Assembly: GCA_965214955.1 (NCBI GenBank)
Contig: CBDCCU010000004.1
Location: forward strand, 186,001 to 250,000
Length of the DNA stretch: 64,000 nucleotides
Direction of reading: 5' to 3'
Source: Aliikangiella sp965214955
GTDB lineage: Bacteria; Pseudomonadota; Gammaproteobacteria; Enterobacterales; Kangiellaceae
A program made the position numbers and the translations under genes. How positions within the stretch are numbered: the stretch's first letter is position 1; every line of letters starts with the position of its first letter. Under the pieces are notes generated by a model, which made no database searches, was not told the DNA's origin, and saw only the letters and a list, made by a program, of their open reading frames with translations. Below, one piece after another: positions 1 through 9,069 of the stretch.

Positions 1-2
1 AA

Positions 3-905
3 GGAGCCTTAGATAATGCATCAAGCGGTTATCGAGCGTTCGATTTATCTGCACTTTACTACCTTGGTGCATCACCTTATCAGGGCTTTCACCTTAAAGC
101 AGGAATTGAACAACTCAATTTTGTTAACTCGACCTTTGCTGACACAAGTATGCAAGACACTGATCAGGCTTTAACTTTTGGGGCAGGTTATAACTTTAGT
201 ATTAATGAAAATTTATTTACCAGTATTGGCGCTAAAATTCAAAAAAGAAGCAATGCCGATAACCACGATCAACAAGTATTTTTTAGCTTAAATTATTTAT
301 GGGATAAATCTTCTGCGAACGCCAGCTTAAACCCAATAAATACAACACAAGAGCTTAAAGCCCCGCCGTTTAAAGCGGTACTGCCTAAGAAAGCAATACC
401 CTCTAAGAAAGCAACACCCCCTAAAAAAACTGATAGTGATAAAGATGGAATAACTGACGATATCGATCAATGCCCAAACACACCATTACAATACATGGTA
501 GACTCAAAAGGTTGCCAAATACTTGTTATAAATAATCAAAGCGTTACGCTTGAAGTATACTTTGAATTAAATAGCACTAATATTCCACCGCAATACTTTG
601 AAGAAATTGGTGGCATTGCACGCTTTTTAAATCAATATAAAAACTTAAATCTAAAGATTGAAGGTCATACCGATAATATTGGTAACTCACAATATAACCT
701 ACTACTTTCACAAAAACGCGCACAAGCTGTGGTTAATAGACTAGTAGAGCAACATAAAATTTCACTTACTCGCTTAACCAGTGTTGGCTATGGTGAAACC
801 AAACCCATTGCACCAAATCATACTGAAAATGGCAGAGCAAAAAACCGTAGAGTGCAGGCAACAATTACCTACACCACTAAAAGTCCAAGCTTAAAAAATC
901 ATTAA
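3..905 (+). CDS. OmpA-family outer-membrane protein, 5' truncated by window edge
   Basis: The reading frame is open to the left edge, so the true start lies outside the window; 300 residues are visible. The first ~100 residues alternate polar and hydrophobic positions, as in an OmpA-type beta-barrel. A Lys/Pro-rich linker with an imperfectly repeated KKA-P unit follows. Next come one thrombospondin type-3-like calcium motif (DSDKDGITDDIDQCPNTP) and a C-terminal OmpA peptidoglycan-binding domain. That domain has the GHTDNIG core, an LSQKRA segment and the NRRV ending. The order barrel, TSP3, OmpA_C matches OprF/OmpA-like porins that tether the outer membrane to the wall. Its last 4 bp overlap the convergent neighbour. 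The family is clear; the exact porin type is not. Confidence 0.85.
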   Translation, partial: GALDNASSGYRAFDLSALYYLGASPYQGFHLKAGIEQLNFVNSTFADTSMQDTDQALTFGAGYNFSINENLFTSIGAKIQKRSNADNHDQQVFFSLNYLWDKSSANASLNPINTTQELKAPPFKAVLPKKAIPSKKATPPKKTDSDKDGITDDIDQCPNTPLQYMVDSKGCQILVINNQSVTLEVYFELNSTNIPPQYFEEIGGIARFLNQYKNLNLKIEGHTDNIGNSQYNLLLSQKRAQAVVNRLVEQHKISLTRLTSVGYGETKPIAPNHTENGRAKNRRVQATITYTTKSPSLKNH

Positions 906-1453
906 AATAGTGCCAAAAGCAAAAATAATAAAGTACCTACGGTTGATAATATGATAGTTAGCTTCTTTAATTTAGGTGACGTAAGCCCTAACAAAAAGCC
1001 CGTAATTAATACCACTAACAATCCGACAGCAACAACTTTTTGAAACGTTTTAAACAAGCTTGGGCCATGACCTTTGTGTAGCTCTATTAAACTTTTCACA
1101 AGATCAGGTTGGCGATGAATGAGTTCAATATTTTTTTTGCCAGACTGGTTTTTAACTTGAAGAATATAGTGTTCTTTTGAGGTGGGCCGAGTAAAGTAAT
1201 TATTTCCTGCTTTTTTCACATAATCAAAACTAAAGTGAATATTTTGTTTTAATAAAAATTGTTCATACTCACTTTTTAAGTCACTGGCTTTAACATTAAA
1301 CTCACTAATATCTCCTGTATAAACCACTTTTGACTCAACATTGCCTTTAATTCCTAATAGATATAATCCTCCTGATACTGCCATAATAATTAAAACAGGA
1401 GTTAAAATTGAAGCGAGATAGAGATGGATTTTTATCAATAACAAACGAGACAT
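902..1453 (-). CDS. PepSY-associated-type inner-membrane protein
   Basis: The 183-residue protein has an N-terminal transmembrane helix (about residues 10-33), a soluble loop of about 100 residues and two C-terminal helices (about 139-158 and 164-183). The first helix region, with HLYLASILTP followed by SGGLYLL, resembles the opening of PepSY-associated TM proteins, and an LHKGHGP segment precedes the second helix, as in that family. Such proteins sit in the inner membrane and are often linked to redox or metal uptake functions, but no function can be assigned here. It is monocistronic and convergent with the OmpA-like gene. Shorter than classical PepSY_TM proteins (about 350-500 aa), it probably represents a reduced form. 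Confidence 0.6.
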   Translation of the reverse strand: MSRLLLIKIHLYLASILTPVLIIMAVSGGLYLLGIKGNVESKVVYTGDISEFNVKASDLKSEYEQFLLKQNIHFSFDYVKKAGNNYFTRPTSKEHYILQVKNQSGKKNIELIHRQPDLVKSLIELHKGHGPSLFKTFQKVVAVGLLVVLITGFLLGLTSPKLKKLTIILSTVGTLLFLLLALF

Positions 1454-1553
1454 GGTAAGTTCCTTAATAAAAAATAAAACTCATTTTAAATGCTAATAGC
1501 TAAAGTGTATTGATCTTTCTCAATTTATACCCGCTCCCACATTTATCGTGTCC

Positions 1554-1582
1554 AAAAAAAAAGGCCACTTAACAGTGACCTT
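1554..1582 (-). terminator. intrinsic terminator after tRNA-Arg
   Basis: Read on the minus strand, AAGGTCAC and GTGGCCTT (one G-T pair) form an 8-bp stem around a 6-nt loop, followed by at least seven T. It lies 10 bp past the CCA end of the tRNA. Confidence 0.85.
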
Positions 1583-1591
1583 TGCTTTTTT

Positions 1592-1668
1592 TGGCGCGCC
1601 ATGAGCGATTCGAACGCCCGACCCTCAGGTTCGAAGCCTGATGCTCTATCCAGCTGAGCTAATGGCGC
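1592..1668 (-). tRNA. tRNA-Arg (anticodon UCG)
   Basis: The minus strand folds as a complete 77-nt cloverleaf. The acceptor GCGCCAT pairs with ATGGCGC, the D-arm is GCTC/GAGC, the anticodon stem is TCAGG/CCTGA with loop CTTCGAA, and the T-arm GGGCG/CGCTC carries TTCGAAT. The discriminator G and the 3' CCA are encoded. Anticodon TCG reads CGA (and by wobble other CGN) arginine codons. A promoter lies just upstream and a terminator directly downstream, so it is transcribed alone. Confidence 0.96.
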
Positions 1669-1681
1669 ATATTTAGGCGCT

Positions 1682-1710
1682 AATCTAACTGATGCTGATC
1701 TAAGACTCAA
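1682..1710 (-). promoter_or_regulatory. sigma70-type promoter of tRNA-Arg
   Basis: On the minus strand TTGAGT (1710-1705), a 17-bp spacer and TAGATT (1687-1682) precede the tRNA. The predicted start, about 1675, leaves a short 5' leader before the mature tRNA end at 1668. Confidence 0.6.
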
Positions 1711-1823
1711 GTAATTTTATTTTTTTGTGGGTAAATTATCTATTTATCGTTTAAATTGAATACTGGTGAGTTAAGTGGCTTTAAGCCATAATAGCTTGGT
1801 ATTTACTACTATTTAATCTTCTC

Positions 1824-2984
1824 ATGACAAACACCACGCAACTCAGCCAAAGTCAGCTTATCGAGTTAAAGTCTAATATTCGTAGCTTGGCAATCGAAAA
1901 TGGTTTTGCCGATCTTAAGGTTTCCGATATAAATACTGCTGGCTATTTTAAAAAATTTAAGCAATGGGTTAATGATGGCTTGCATGGCAGTATGTCTTTT
2001 TTAGAAAGAAACCAATCACTGCGCGAAAATCCTGCCGAGCTTCACCCAGAGACCTGTCGGGTATTAGCATTAAGGTATGACTACCTGCCTGAAAATGCAG
2101 CTTTTGCTAAATCGCTATCTGATCCTAATAAAGCCAATATTTCTCGCTATGCATTGGGGCGTGATTACCATAAATTAATGCGAAAAAAGCTCAACTTGGT
2201 TATTAATCAGCTTAAACAAAAGCTTAATAACCCTAATAATTTTGCTAATCTATCTCATCGAGTATTAGTTGATAGTGCGCCTGTGTTAGAGACTGCATTT
2301 GCAGAAAAATCGGGGCTTGGCTGGCAGGGAAAACACTCGCTTATTATTAACGAGTCGGCTGGCTCTTGGTTTTTTTTAGGCGAAATTTTTATAAACCTGC
2401 CCTTACCTGTTGATGCTCCTGTTAAAGATCTATGTGGTAGCTGCACAGCTTGTATTTCATTATGCCCAACCGATGCGATATTAAATGATAAAATTGTTGA
2501 TGCAAGGCGTTGTATTTCTTATTTAACCATAGAAAACAATCACGAAATTCCAAAAAAACTGCGCCCTTTATTAGGCAATAGAATTTATGGTTGCGATGAT
2601 TGCCAACTTGCCTGTCCTTGGAACCGCTTTGCACCTATAAGCCAAGAAAAAGATTTTTTACCTAGAAATCAACTCAATAATATTACGCTTGAGGAATTAT
2701 GGGAATGGAATGAAGAAACCTTTTTAAACAAACTTCAAGGTAGTCCAATAAGACGAATTGGTTATCAAAACTGGCTAAGAAATTTATCGGTTGCCATGGG
2801 TAACTCTGGTAATAAAGCATTAATTAACCCACTAAAAAACAAACGTGAAATCGCTAATCAGATGGTAAAAGAACATATTGACTGGGCAATAGAGCAGCTT
2901 GAAAATTCAATGGAAAATACAAAAAGCGCAAAACTAACTAAGTTAATTAGAACCGTTAACACTATGCTACCTAGAGATTGTTAA
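1824..2984 (+). CDS. queG: epoxyqueuosine reductase QueG
   Basis: QueG is a cobalamin- and [4Fe-4S]-dependent cytosolic enzyme that reduces epoxyqueuosine to queuosine in tRNA, the last step of the pathway. At 386 residues it has the usual length. An N-terminal cobalamin-binding DUF1730-type region carries the VDSAPVLE segment (near residue 150), which contains the catalytic Asp. Two ferredoxin-like Cys clusters follow: CGSCTACISLCP near residues 204-215 and CDDCQLACPW near 258-267. The C-terminal HEAT-like tail is present. The upstream queuosine genes tgt and queA are also in this window but on the other strand 13 kb away. The gene is monocistronic. Confidence 0.95.
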   Translation: MTNTTQLSQSQLIELKSNIRSLAIENGFADLKVSDINTAGYFKKFKQWVNDGLHGSMSFLERNQSLRENPAELHPETCRVLALRYDYLPENAAFAKSLSDPNKANISRYALGRDYHKLMRKKLNLVINQLKQKLNNPNNFANLSHRVLVDSAPVLETAFAEKSGLGWQGKHSLIINESAGSWFFLGEIFINLPLPVDAPVKDLCGSCTACISLCPTDAILNDKIVDARRCISYLTIENNHEIPKKLRPLLGNRIYGCDDCQLACPWNRFAPISQEKDFLPRNQLNNITLEELWEWNEETFLNKLQGSPIRRIGYQNWLRNLSVAMGNSGNKALINPLKNKREIANQMVKEHIDWAIEQLENSMENTKSAKLTKLIRTVNTMLPRDC

Positions 2985-2995
2985 CCTTTTAAGCT

Positions 2996-3052
2996 TATAC
3001 ACCCGCTCTCTTTCAATATGCTTATTTCATACTTAAAGGAGAACAGGTATAG
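2996..3052. repeat. short degenerate TATACCCG-type inverted repeat
   Basis: The ends TATACACCCGCTCTCTTT and the inverted AAGGAGAACAGGTATA are degenerate versions of the terminal repeats of the element at 7491-7760. It fills the gap between the convergent 3' ends of queG and the lipoprotein gene and may act as a bidirectional terminator. Confidence 0.5.
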
Positions 3053-3056
3053 CTTA

Positions 3057-4976
3057 TCAATTAAAAGCTAACGCTAGCGTTTTTAATTCGGTTAGCCAAA
3101 TTGATTTATCAAGCTTTTTATTTTCTGCAATTACGATAGCATTCGATAAATACTCAATCGCAGCAACCTGATTATTTTGTGCTTTGGCATCCATATATTT
3201 TTGGTAAAAAATTTCTTCCGAATTTTTTAAGTAGCCACCAAGCTTTTCTCCTAACTGTTTTGCTAACTCTGTTGCTAGCTCATCCATTATTTTTATGTCT
3301 GATGGCAAGTTAGCAGGCTGATATGACTGAGAAAAATCGCCTTTTTGATATTCGTTAATAGACTCGCCTTTAAATTCACCTTCTTGCACAAAGTTATCCG
3401 TTAATAATATATTACCACTTGCAGGCTCAACAATTCTAAAAGCAACCTCAGCAATGGCTTGTTTGCGAATATGCGATACCTCTAATACAACATCTTCCAT
3501 TATTGGTGTTTCATTATACTGATTAGGCGCTTCGCCGCGTTTACGCTCGCTCCATTCTTTATAAGCTTCTGTTTCTACACGGTTAACACCTGTTTTAACC
3601 CGCTTTGAACGTTTGCCTTTATTAACCTGAGTTTCTATTATTGCCTGAAGAATTTCTCCATCAATAAAAAGCGAAAGTCCTTGAAATGGATTTTCTTGAG
3701 CGCTCACCATCGCTTGAGTAACAATTTGAATTTCATTACCAAGCATATTAAATAATATTTTTTCTAATTTACTCCCAATTCGCCTTCCAACAGAAGCTGA
3801 AATTGAATCATTTGTTTGAATTTCTTTAAACTCTGCAACCGACAATTTAGTTAAAGCTCTATTTTTAATAAGCTCAGTAGATTTTAAATATTCACTCGAC
3901 AAACTCGGAAACTGAGGATCAAATTCATTAACAATTCTTAGTAAAGCTTGTTTGTTTCCTTCTTTGTTAGAGGCTAACTGAGACTTTTTTATTATTGCAT
4001 CTAAAAACTTTTTCTCTTGTATAAACCCTTCAACCCTACCGATAGTTTTAAGCTGAATATCTCTCGCTTTATTAAAGCTTTCATAGGCTAAAAGTAAATC
4101 ACCGCTTGAGGTTGCTTTTGCTGCACTCGCCGCAAAATAATTAGCTAATAAACCAATACTACTTGCCATAGATTTTTTAAGTTGCAGAAATATTGGCTCA
4201 TCTGCAACAAGAAGTAACGACTGATAGGCTGATTCTGGTTTACCATTTTCAAGTGCATACCTAAAATCTTTTTCAAATAAACCCGCTTGCGCCTGAGAAA
4301 GCATTGACTCAAATTTAACATTACCAGCATCAAGCTTTAATGCCGACTTTGCCGCATCTTGAGCCGTACTAAACAATCCTTTTTTCAAGCTATCATTACC
4401 AAGGTATAAGAACTGAGATAATGTTTGCTCGTAAATAGTATTATAATTTTCTGTTTCTGGCTGGTTTTCTCCAGCAAGAACTGCGGCTTGCTCTAATAGT
4501 TTTACTTTTGTAATTTTATCTGTATCAGGATCATTGGCTTTTTCGCTAATTTCTAATATTTTATTATTAATATTACCCATCGCAGAATCTATTTTTAACT
4601 TATAACGCTCATAGTCTGTGCTCGACCAAGCTTTCATATTTTCAATACTGTTAAGCAGTTCTATTAATTGTTGTCGTGTTATTGAGTTATTAGAGTTAGA
4701 AAGTTGGCTCAAAAAATCATCAACCCTTTTTCCTTCTTGAGCAACAAGCAGTTTTGCAATTTTTGATTGTAATAAAACTGTCTCTTCACTACCTTTATTT
4801 TGCTCAACTAAATTGCTTGCTTTTTGGTATAAAGCTTGTAAGTTTCCAGACTGGCTTGCCCGATCAATTTCTGACTGAGAAATTAAAACTTTATTGCCAC
4901 CACAAGCACCAATAGTTGCGGCAATAATTGAAGCCATTAATGTTTGCTTTAAATTATTTTGTTTTGGTTTAGTCAT
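3057..4976 (-). CDS. large lipoprotein linked to the Ser/Thr kinase gene
   Basis: I choose the ATG at 4976, giving 639 residues. This start yields a lipoprotein signal (hydrophobic stretch ending IGAC-GG, lipid-accepting Cys25); a 32-codon upstream extension would overlap the kinase gene and bury the signal. The middle is helix-rich with TPR-like segments such as LLLAYESFNKARDI and AIEYLSNAIVIAE. A central domain (roughly residues 415-585) has beta-rich text including PASGNILLTDNFV. No enzymatic motif is recognised. The 22-bp gap after the kinase gene indicates cotranscription, so it may be an envelope partner or output of the kinase. This link is inference. Confidence 0.7.
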   Translation of the reverse strand: MTKPKQNNLKQTLMASIIAATIGACGGNKVLISQSEIDRASQSGNLQALYQKASNLVEQNKGSEETVLLQSKIAKLLVAQEGKRVDDFLSQLSNSNNSITRQQLIELLNSIENMKAWSSTDYERYKLKIDSAMGNINNKILEISEKANDPDTDKITKVKLLEQAAVLAGENQPETENYNTIYEQTLSQFLYLGNDSLKKGLFSTAQDAAKSALKLDAGNVKFESMLSQAQAGLFEKDFRYALENGKPESAYQSLLLVADEPIFLQLKKSMASSIGLLANYFAASAAKATSSGDLLLAYESFNKARDIQLKTIGRVEGFIQEKKFLDAIIKKSQLASNKEGNKQALLRIVNEFDPQFPSLSSEYLKSTELIKNRALTKLSVAEFKEIQTNDSISASVGRRIGSKLEKILFNMLGNEIQIVTQAMVSAQENPFQGLSLFIDGEILQAIIETQVNKGKRSKRVKTGVNRVETEAYKEWSERKRGEAPNQYNETPIMEDVVLEVSHIRKQAIAEVAFRIVEPASGNILLTDNFVQEGEFKGESINEYQKGDFSQSYQPANLPSDIKIMDELATELAKQLGEKLGGYLKNSEEIFYQKYMDAKAQNNQVAAIEYLSNAIVIAENKKLDKSIWLTELKTLALAFN

Positions 4977-4998
4977 TCTTATTACCAGTTCATTCAAT

Positions 4999-7323
4999 TT
5001 AGTTTTCTTGAGATTGAGTATTTTGTAACTCACTCTCTGTTTCAAGTTCTTTGATCGCAAGTTCAAACTCATTTATTTTGGGGTGTTTATCAGAGTAGTG
5101 TTTTAACTTTTCTAACCATTGTAAAGCTTGAGCTTTATCTGCATTAGTAATAGATAAATTAATTTTTTCTATCAACGCTTGCTCTATGCGTAGTATACCC
5201 GATTTTGCTTCTTTATTTTGATCATCTATTTCTAAGGCTGCGTTAAATTTTGCAAGTGCATTATTGGAACTAGGCTCAACTAGCGCACCTTGAGACTCTA
5301 AGTTTTTTGCCGACTCTAAAGTGCTATTTAATCTCATTTGAATAAGTGGATCGCTTAATTTTTCTTGCCGTGCTTGCTCAATTAGTTGCTTTTGTTTCGC
5401 TAATTCTTTTTGCTTTTCTTGCTTTGCAATGGCTGCTCGATAATTACTTTCAGCATTATTAATAACATTTTTAATTTCTTGCTTGCTTTGCTCATCGCTC
5501 GATATTGAGTTATAACGCGTTAACATTGAACGTGCTCTTGCAAAGCTTTTTTCTTCAATTGCATTATTGATTAGTTTTTTGTACGACTTAGCAACATTAT
5601 TTAACCCATCTATTGCTTGTTGGTTGTTACTATCTTGCACTAAAACCTTCCGATACAATGCAATAGCATTATCATTCGGTGGAGATGATAGTCGGTTTTC
5701 TAGTAGGGCCTTATCTGCTTTTAATAATAAATTAGTAATTGTTGCTTTTTTATTTGCCTCTTGTTGTTGTTCACTATTAAAACTATTTTCAAGACTTTTT
5801 ATATTTTGTTTAGTTGCTACTAGCAACGCGTGTTTAGGCGATTCTACCTCAACAAAATTAATCCAACGTTTGGCAATATCAAATGTTTTATTTTCGGCAT
5901 ATGTTGCCGCCTGAGCCAAACTAGTATTTAAAATATTCTCGTAAAGTAAATCTGCATTTTGATTATTAGCATTAAGCGTTTTAACCGTAGTAACAAGCTT
6001 AAGCGCTTGTTTTGCATCATTTAAATTAAGTGGTTTTTTTCGGATCAATTGATCTGCTTGATCTAATAATAATTTAGGATCGGCTGGTTGATTAGTTTTA
6101 TTTGTTAATTTGTTATTATTTTGCTCATTGATTTTAGATTGAGCTAAATTATCATTTTGAACCGGCAATTCATTATTTTTTAGCTGTTTTAAAGGTTTGT
6201 CCTTTTCAATCATATTCTCATTAGATAATGGCTTGCCTGTTAACTCAGCATATTTTTCCTTAGCATTAGGCAGCCATTTGTCTTGAGTTAAAAAGCCAAT
6301 AGCAATAAACCCCAGCATAAAAAACAAAAACACAAATTTTGAAATATGACTTTTTTCAGGCTCTAAAGAGTATAAGCGTTGCTCTGAATGTAGCGCTTCA
6401 AATGATTGATCTGAAGGTTCTTCTGCAACGTTGAGCAAATCATTACTATTGTTTTTTTCAGCCTTTTTTATGACTTGTTTACTTTGCGTAATGGTTGTAG
6501 TTTTTCGTTTTTTTACTTGTTTGCCCGACATTCTAAATTCGTCTATAGCTTTAGCTAATTCAGCCCCTGTTTGAAAGCGCTTGTTAGGATCTTTTGCCAA
6601 CAAGAACGTTAATAACCATTGAAAATGTTTGAGCCTTACAGGAAATTGCGGCACAGGTTTTGTTACATGCATGATGCATACAGCAACTGAATCTTCTCCT
6701 GTGTAAGGAACTGATTTAGTTAAGATCTCATAAAGAATAATACCTAAACTATAAAGATCAGAGCGACCATCTAGCTTTTTACCACGGCACTGCTCGGGGC
6801 TCATATACTCGGGTGTGCCGATTAACTTACCCGTTTGAGTCATTTGAGTAGAAGAATTTGAAGCCTTTGCAATGCCAAAGTCGGTTAAAAGCGGCTCGTC
6901 ATCAGCATCAAACAATATATTTTCAGACTTAACATCTCGGTGTATATAGCCTTTTTTATGGGCAAAATCTAATGCCCTTGCCAGCTTACTTAGTATTTCT
7001 AAAGCTTCTCGCGCTTTCATTCCTGCATTAATTTTATACTTTAAGTCGCCACCTGGCAGATACTCCATTGCCAAATAATAAAAACCACCACTTTCGCCAA
7101 CATCGTACACGGTAACAATACTTTTATGAGAGAGCTTGGCTACAATCTTTGCTTCGCGAATAAACCGTTCACCAAATGAAGGATCGGCAGCTAACACTGG
7201 AGACATCACTTTTAAGGCAACTTCTCGCTCAAACCCTTTCTGGATGGCAAGGTAAACCGTTGCCTGACCACCTACGCCAAGTGTTTTTACAATTTTGTAT
7301 CCTGGAATATCAACTGTTGCCAC
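4999..7323 (-). CDS. membrane-anchored eukaryotic-type Ser/Thr protein kinase
   Basis: Residues 9-265 form a complete Hanks-type kinase. It has the glycine-rich GVGGQATVY, ATP-binding Lys38 (VALKV), helix-C Glu57, HRDVKSEN at 128-135, DFG at 148-150 and the activation-segment end GTPEYMSPEQ, so all catalytic residues are present. A basic linker (268-290) leads to one transmembrane helix (about 329-346). A periplasmic region of about 430 residues follows, Asn/Gln/Lys-rich, probably coiled coil with TPR-like repeats, and without PASTA domains. This is a typical bacterial PknB/Stk layout with an unusual sensor half. The next gene in the operon is a large lipoprotein. Substrates cannot be predicted. 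Confidence 0.9.
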   Translation of the reverse strand: MATVDIPGYKIVKTLGVGGQATVYLAIQKGFEREVALKVMSPVLAADPSFGERFIREAKIVAKLSHKSIVTVYDVGESGGFYYLAMEYLPGGDLKYKINAGMKAREALEILSKLARALDFAHKKGYIHRDVKSENILFDADDEPLLTDFGIAKASNSSTQMTQTGKLIGTPEYMSPEQCRGKKLDGRSDLYSLGIILYEILTKSVPYTGEDSVAVCIMHVTKPVPQFPVRLKHFQWLLTFLLAKDPNKRFQTGAELAKAIDEFRMSGKQVKKRKTTTITQSKQVIKKAEKNNSNDLLNVAEEPSDQSFEALHSEQRLYSLEPEKSHISKFVFLFFMLGFIAIGFLTQDKWLPNAKEKYAELTGKPLSNENMIEKDKPLKQLKNNELPVQNDNLAQSKINEQNNNKLTNKTNQPADPKLLLDQADQLIRKKPLNLNDAKQALKLVTTVKTLNANNQNADLLYENILNTSLAQAATYAENKTFDIAKRWINFVEVESPKHALLVATKQNIKSLENSFNSEQQQEANKKATITNLLLKADKALLENRLSSPPNDNAIALYRKVLVQDSNNQQAIDGLNNVAKSYKKLINNAIEEKSFARARSMLTRYNSISSDEQSKQEIKNVINNAESNYRAAIAKQEKQKELAKQKQLIEQARQEKLSDPLIQMRLNSTLESAKNLESQGALVEPSSNNALAKFNAALEIDDQNKEAKSGILRIEQALIEKINLSITNADKAQALQWLEKLKHYSDKHPKINEFELAIKELETESELQNTQSQEN

Positions 7324-7490
7324 AAATAGGTTCTCGATTAGTTGTTATTAAAATTATCGGTAGCTCTGCTTTTAAGGTTTTGCAATTTCACAATAGTTTT
7401 TTGCGTATACGCACACTTTAGATTAAGACAGTTAAAACAGATATTTTAGTTAAATTTCAATTGTTTAATTGGCTTTTTAGCCTCTTTAAA

Positions 7491-7760
7491 TATATACCCG
7501 TTCTTCTTCAAGATGCATGTTTCAGCAAGTCAGTAAGCCATCCTGTTTGAGGCATTAATGCGCAGGATTAGTCATTCTACTTCAAGCATTGATAACGAAG
7601 AAGAGGTTGGCTTACTGCCTTGCCCTTCGGGTGCCCAGCCAAAAAGCTTGCACTGTGTTGCAGCTTTTGAAAAGGGCTTGCCATTTCCTGCAAGCTGCGC
7701 CTTGTTCAAACTTTCTGGCTGAACACTGAAACAAGCATCTTGAAGTAGAACGGGTATATT
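7491..7760. mobile_element. MITE-like element with ~35-bp terminal inverted repeats
   Basis: The left end (ATATACCCGTTCTTCTTC, AAGATGCATGTTTCAG) is matched in inverted orientation at the right end (CTGAAACAAGCATCTTG, AAGTAGAACGGGTATATT), with only a few mismatches over about 35 bp. The 270-bp interior has no ORF of note but contains further inverted pairs such as AGTAAGCCA near the left and TGGCTTACT in the middle. Single degenerate ends recur elsewhere (2996, 50508, 51902, 54446). It is non-coding, flanked by TA-rich DNA, and fits a non-autonomous transposable or REP-like unit. The rest of the 650-bp gap around it holds only AT-rich promoter-like sequence. Confidence 0.7.
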
Positions 7761-7973
7761 AATAGGTATTCAAACTAGCTTTTGTTAAATATGTCTATCT
7801 TTTCAATACTCATTTTAGCTCAAAATACAATTTATCGCCCCTAATGAGCATAAGTTATATCTAATTATTAGGTAATGACAAATATCAATTGGCAAAAACC
7901 TAAGCTCATGAACTACAATTAATCAATAGGCTCAAATAACAGCATGTTGTTGGCAATTGTATGGAGGCAAAAA

Positions 7974-8168
7974 ATGCGCACAAGAGCAGGAGAAGAGGTA
8001 AGACCTTGGTTTAGAACAAATCGCTACTATCACACTAATGAAGGCTGGTGGTTTATGACTCGTGAAAAAACCGAAGAAGGCCCTTTTGTTTCACAAAGCG
8101 AAGCCGAATCTGAATTAATGATGTACATCCGCCGATTTAATCAAATGGGTAGATACCCTTCTGCCTAG
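7974..8168 (+). CDS. small DUF6316-like protein
   Basis: The 64-residue protein starts at the ATG at 7974, chosen because GGAGG (7963-7967) lies 6 bp upstream; an ATG ten codons earlier lacks a ribosome-binding site. The sequence is rich in Arg, Glu and aromatics: RPWFRTNRYYHTNEGWWF, then GPFVSQSEAESEL. It reads like a single small domain that displays Trp/Tyr residues, similar to the DUF6316 proteins of gammaproteobacteria. There is no signal peptide or membrane segment. Function is unknown. It is monocistronic, preceded by the MITE-like element. Confidence 0.75.
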   Translation: MRTRAGEEVRPWFRTNRYYHTNEGWWFMTREKTEEGPFVSQSEAESELMMYIRRFNQMGRYPSA

Positions 8169-8193
8169 TACATATAATTAACGAGCCAATTTA

Positions 8194-8248
8194 AACTTTT
8201 TATTTTTAGAACCTTTTTATTTTTAAAACCTTTTTGTTTTTAAACCTT
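8194..8248. repeat. 17-bp imperfect tandem repeat, about 3.2 copies
   Basis: The units are variations of ACCTTTTTATTTTTAAA: 8194-8210, 8211-8227 and 8228-8243 plus a partial. They fill the space between the convergent DUF6316-like gene and tcdA. The T-runs could help terminate transcription from the left. Confidence 0.6.
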
Positions 8249-8259
8249 CTCGCTAAAAA

Positions 8260-9069
8260 TTAGATTTTTGCTAGCTTATTAACAACTCTTGAAGCTGCAA
8301 TCATGCCAAAATTGGCAGTTACCATAACACTTGCGCCAATCCCCCCACTGCAATCAAGTTTAACACTACCTTCAGTAAATTGTTTTTGCTGACATACACT
8401 GCCATCAGGCATTGGATAAACTAATTGCTCTGTTGAATAAACACACTCAATTGCAAATTTTCTTTTTGGATTTTTACTAAAGTTATGTTTACGTCGTAGT
8501 TCATTTCTCACTTTTGCCGCGAGTGGGTCATGAGTAGTACGGCTTAAATCGGCAATGGTAATTTTTAACGGATCACTTTGCCCACCTGCCCCACCAGTGG
8601 TAACCACTTTAATTTTATTACGCTTACAATAAGCCAATAGCGCCACTTTAGCAGGAACACTGTCAATAGCATCAATCACATAGTCTGGCTTGGGGTTTAA
8701 AAGCTCAGCTTGATTTTTAATGCTAATAAAATCTTCAATAGCTTTTACCTTACAATCGGGATTAATTGCCTTAATTCTCTCGGCCATAACTGACACTTTT
8801 AATTGTCCAATATTGCCTGCTTGGGCATGAATTTGGCGATTTGTGTTAGTCACGCAAATATCATCAAGATCAACTAAACTTATTGTTCCAATGGCTGTTC
8901 TAGCTAATGCTTCAGCAGCCCAACTGCCAACCCCCCCAATTCCTACAACCATTACATGAGAGGCTTTTAACTTGTTTAAGGCTTGACTACCAAATAATCT
9001 TTGAGTGCCGCCAAATCTTAAATCGGCTGAAATGTCGTTATGAAAAATTTCTGGTTGTTCGACTTGCAA
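8260..9069 (-). CDS. tcdA: tRNA threonylcarbamoyladenosine dehydratase TcdA
   Basis: This E1-like ATP-dependent enzyme (CsdL/YgdL) cyclises t6A37 of tRNA to ct6A. The 269-residue protein has the Rossmann nucleotide motif VGIGGVGSWAAEALAR (near 41-56), the acidic ribose-binding segment LVDLDDICVTNTNRQ and the ADLSRTTHDPL segment typical of this subgroup of ThiF/MoeB-like proteins. It lacks the Cys-X-X-Cys zinc pairs of MoeB, as expected for TcdA. Length is normal. The gene is monocistronic and divergent from the acyl-CoA dehydrogenase gene. Confidence 0.92.
   Translation of the reverse strand: MQVEQPEIFHNDISADLRFGGTQRLFGSQALNKLKASHVMVVGIGGVGSWAAEALARTAIGTISLVDLDDICVTNTNRQIHAQAGNIGQLKVSVMAERIKAINPDCKVKAIEDFISIKNQAELLNPKPDYVIDAIDSVPAKVALLAYCKRNKIKVVTTGGAGGQSDPLKITIADLSRTTHDPLAAKVRNELRRKHNFSKNPKRKFAIECVYSTEQLVYPMPDGSVCQQKQFTEGSVKLDCSGGIGASVMVTANFGMIAASRVVNKLAKI

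Noticed and set aside
5567..5914. 115-codon plus-strand frame inside the kinase gene
   Set aside because: Antisense shadow of the kinase periplasmic region with no ribosome-binding site.
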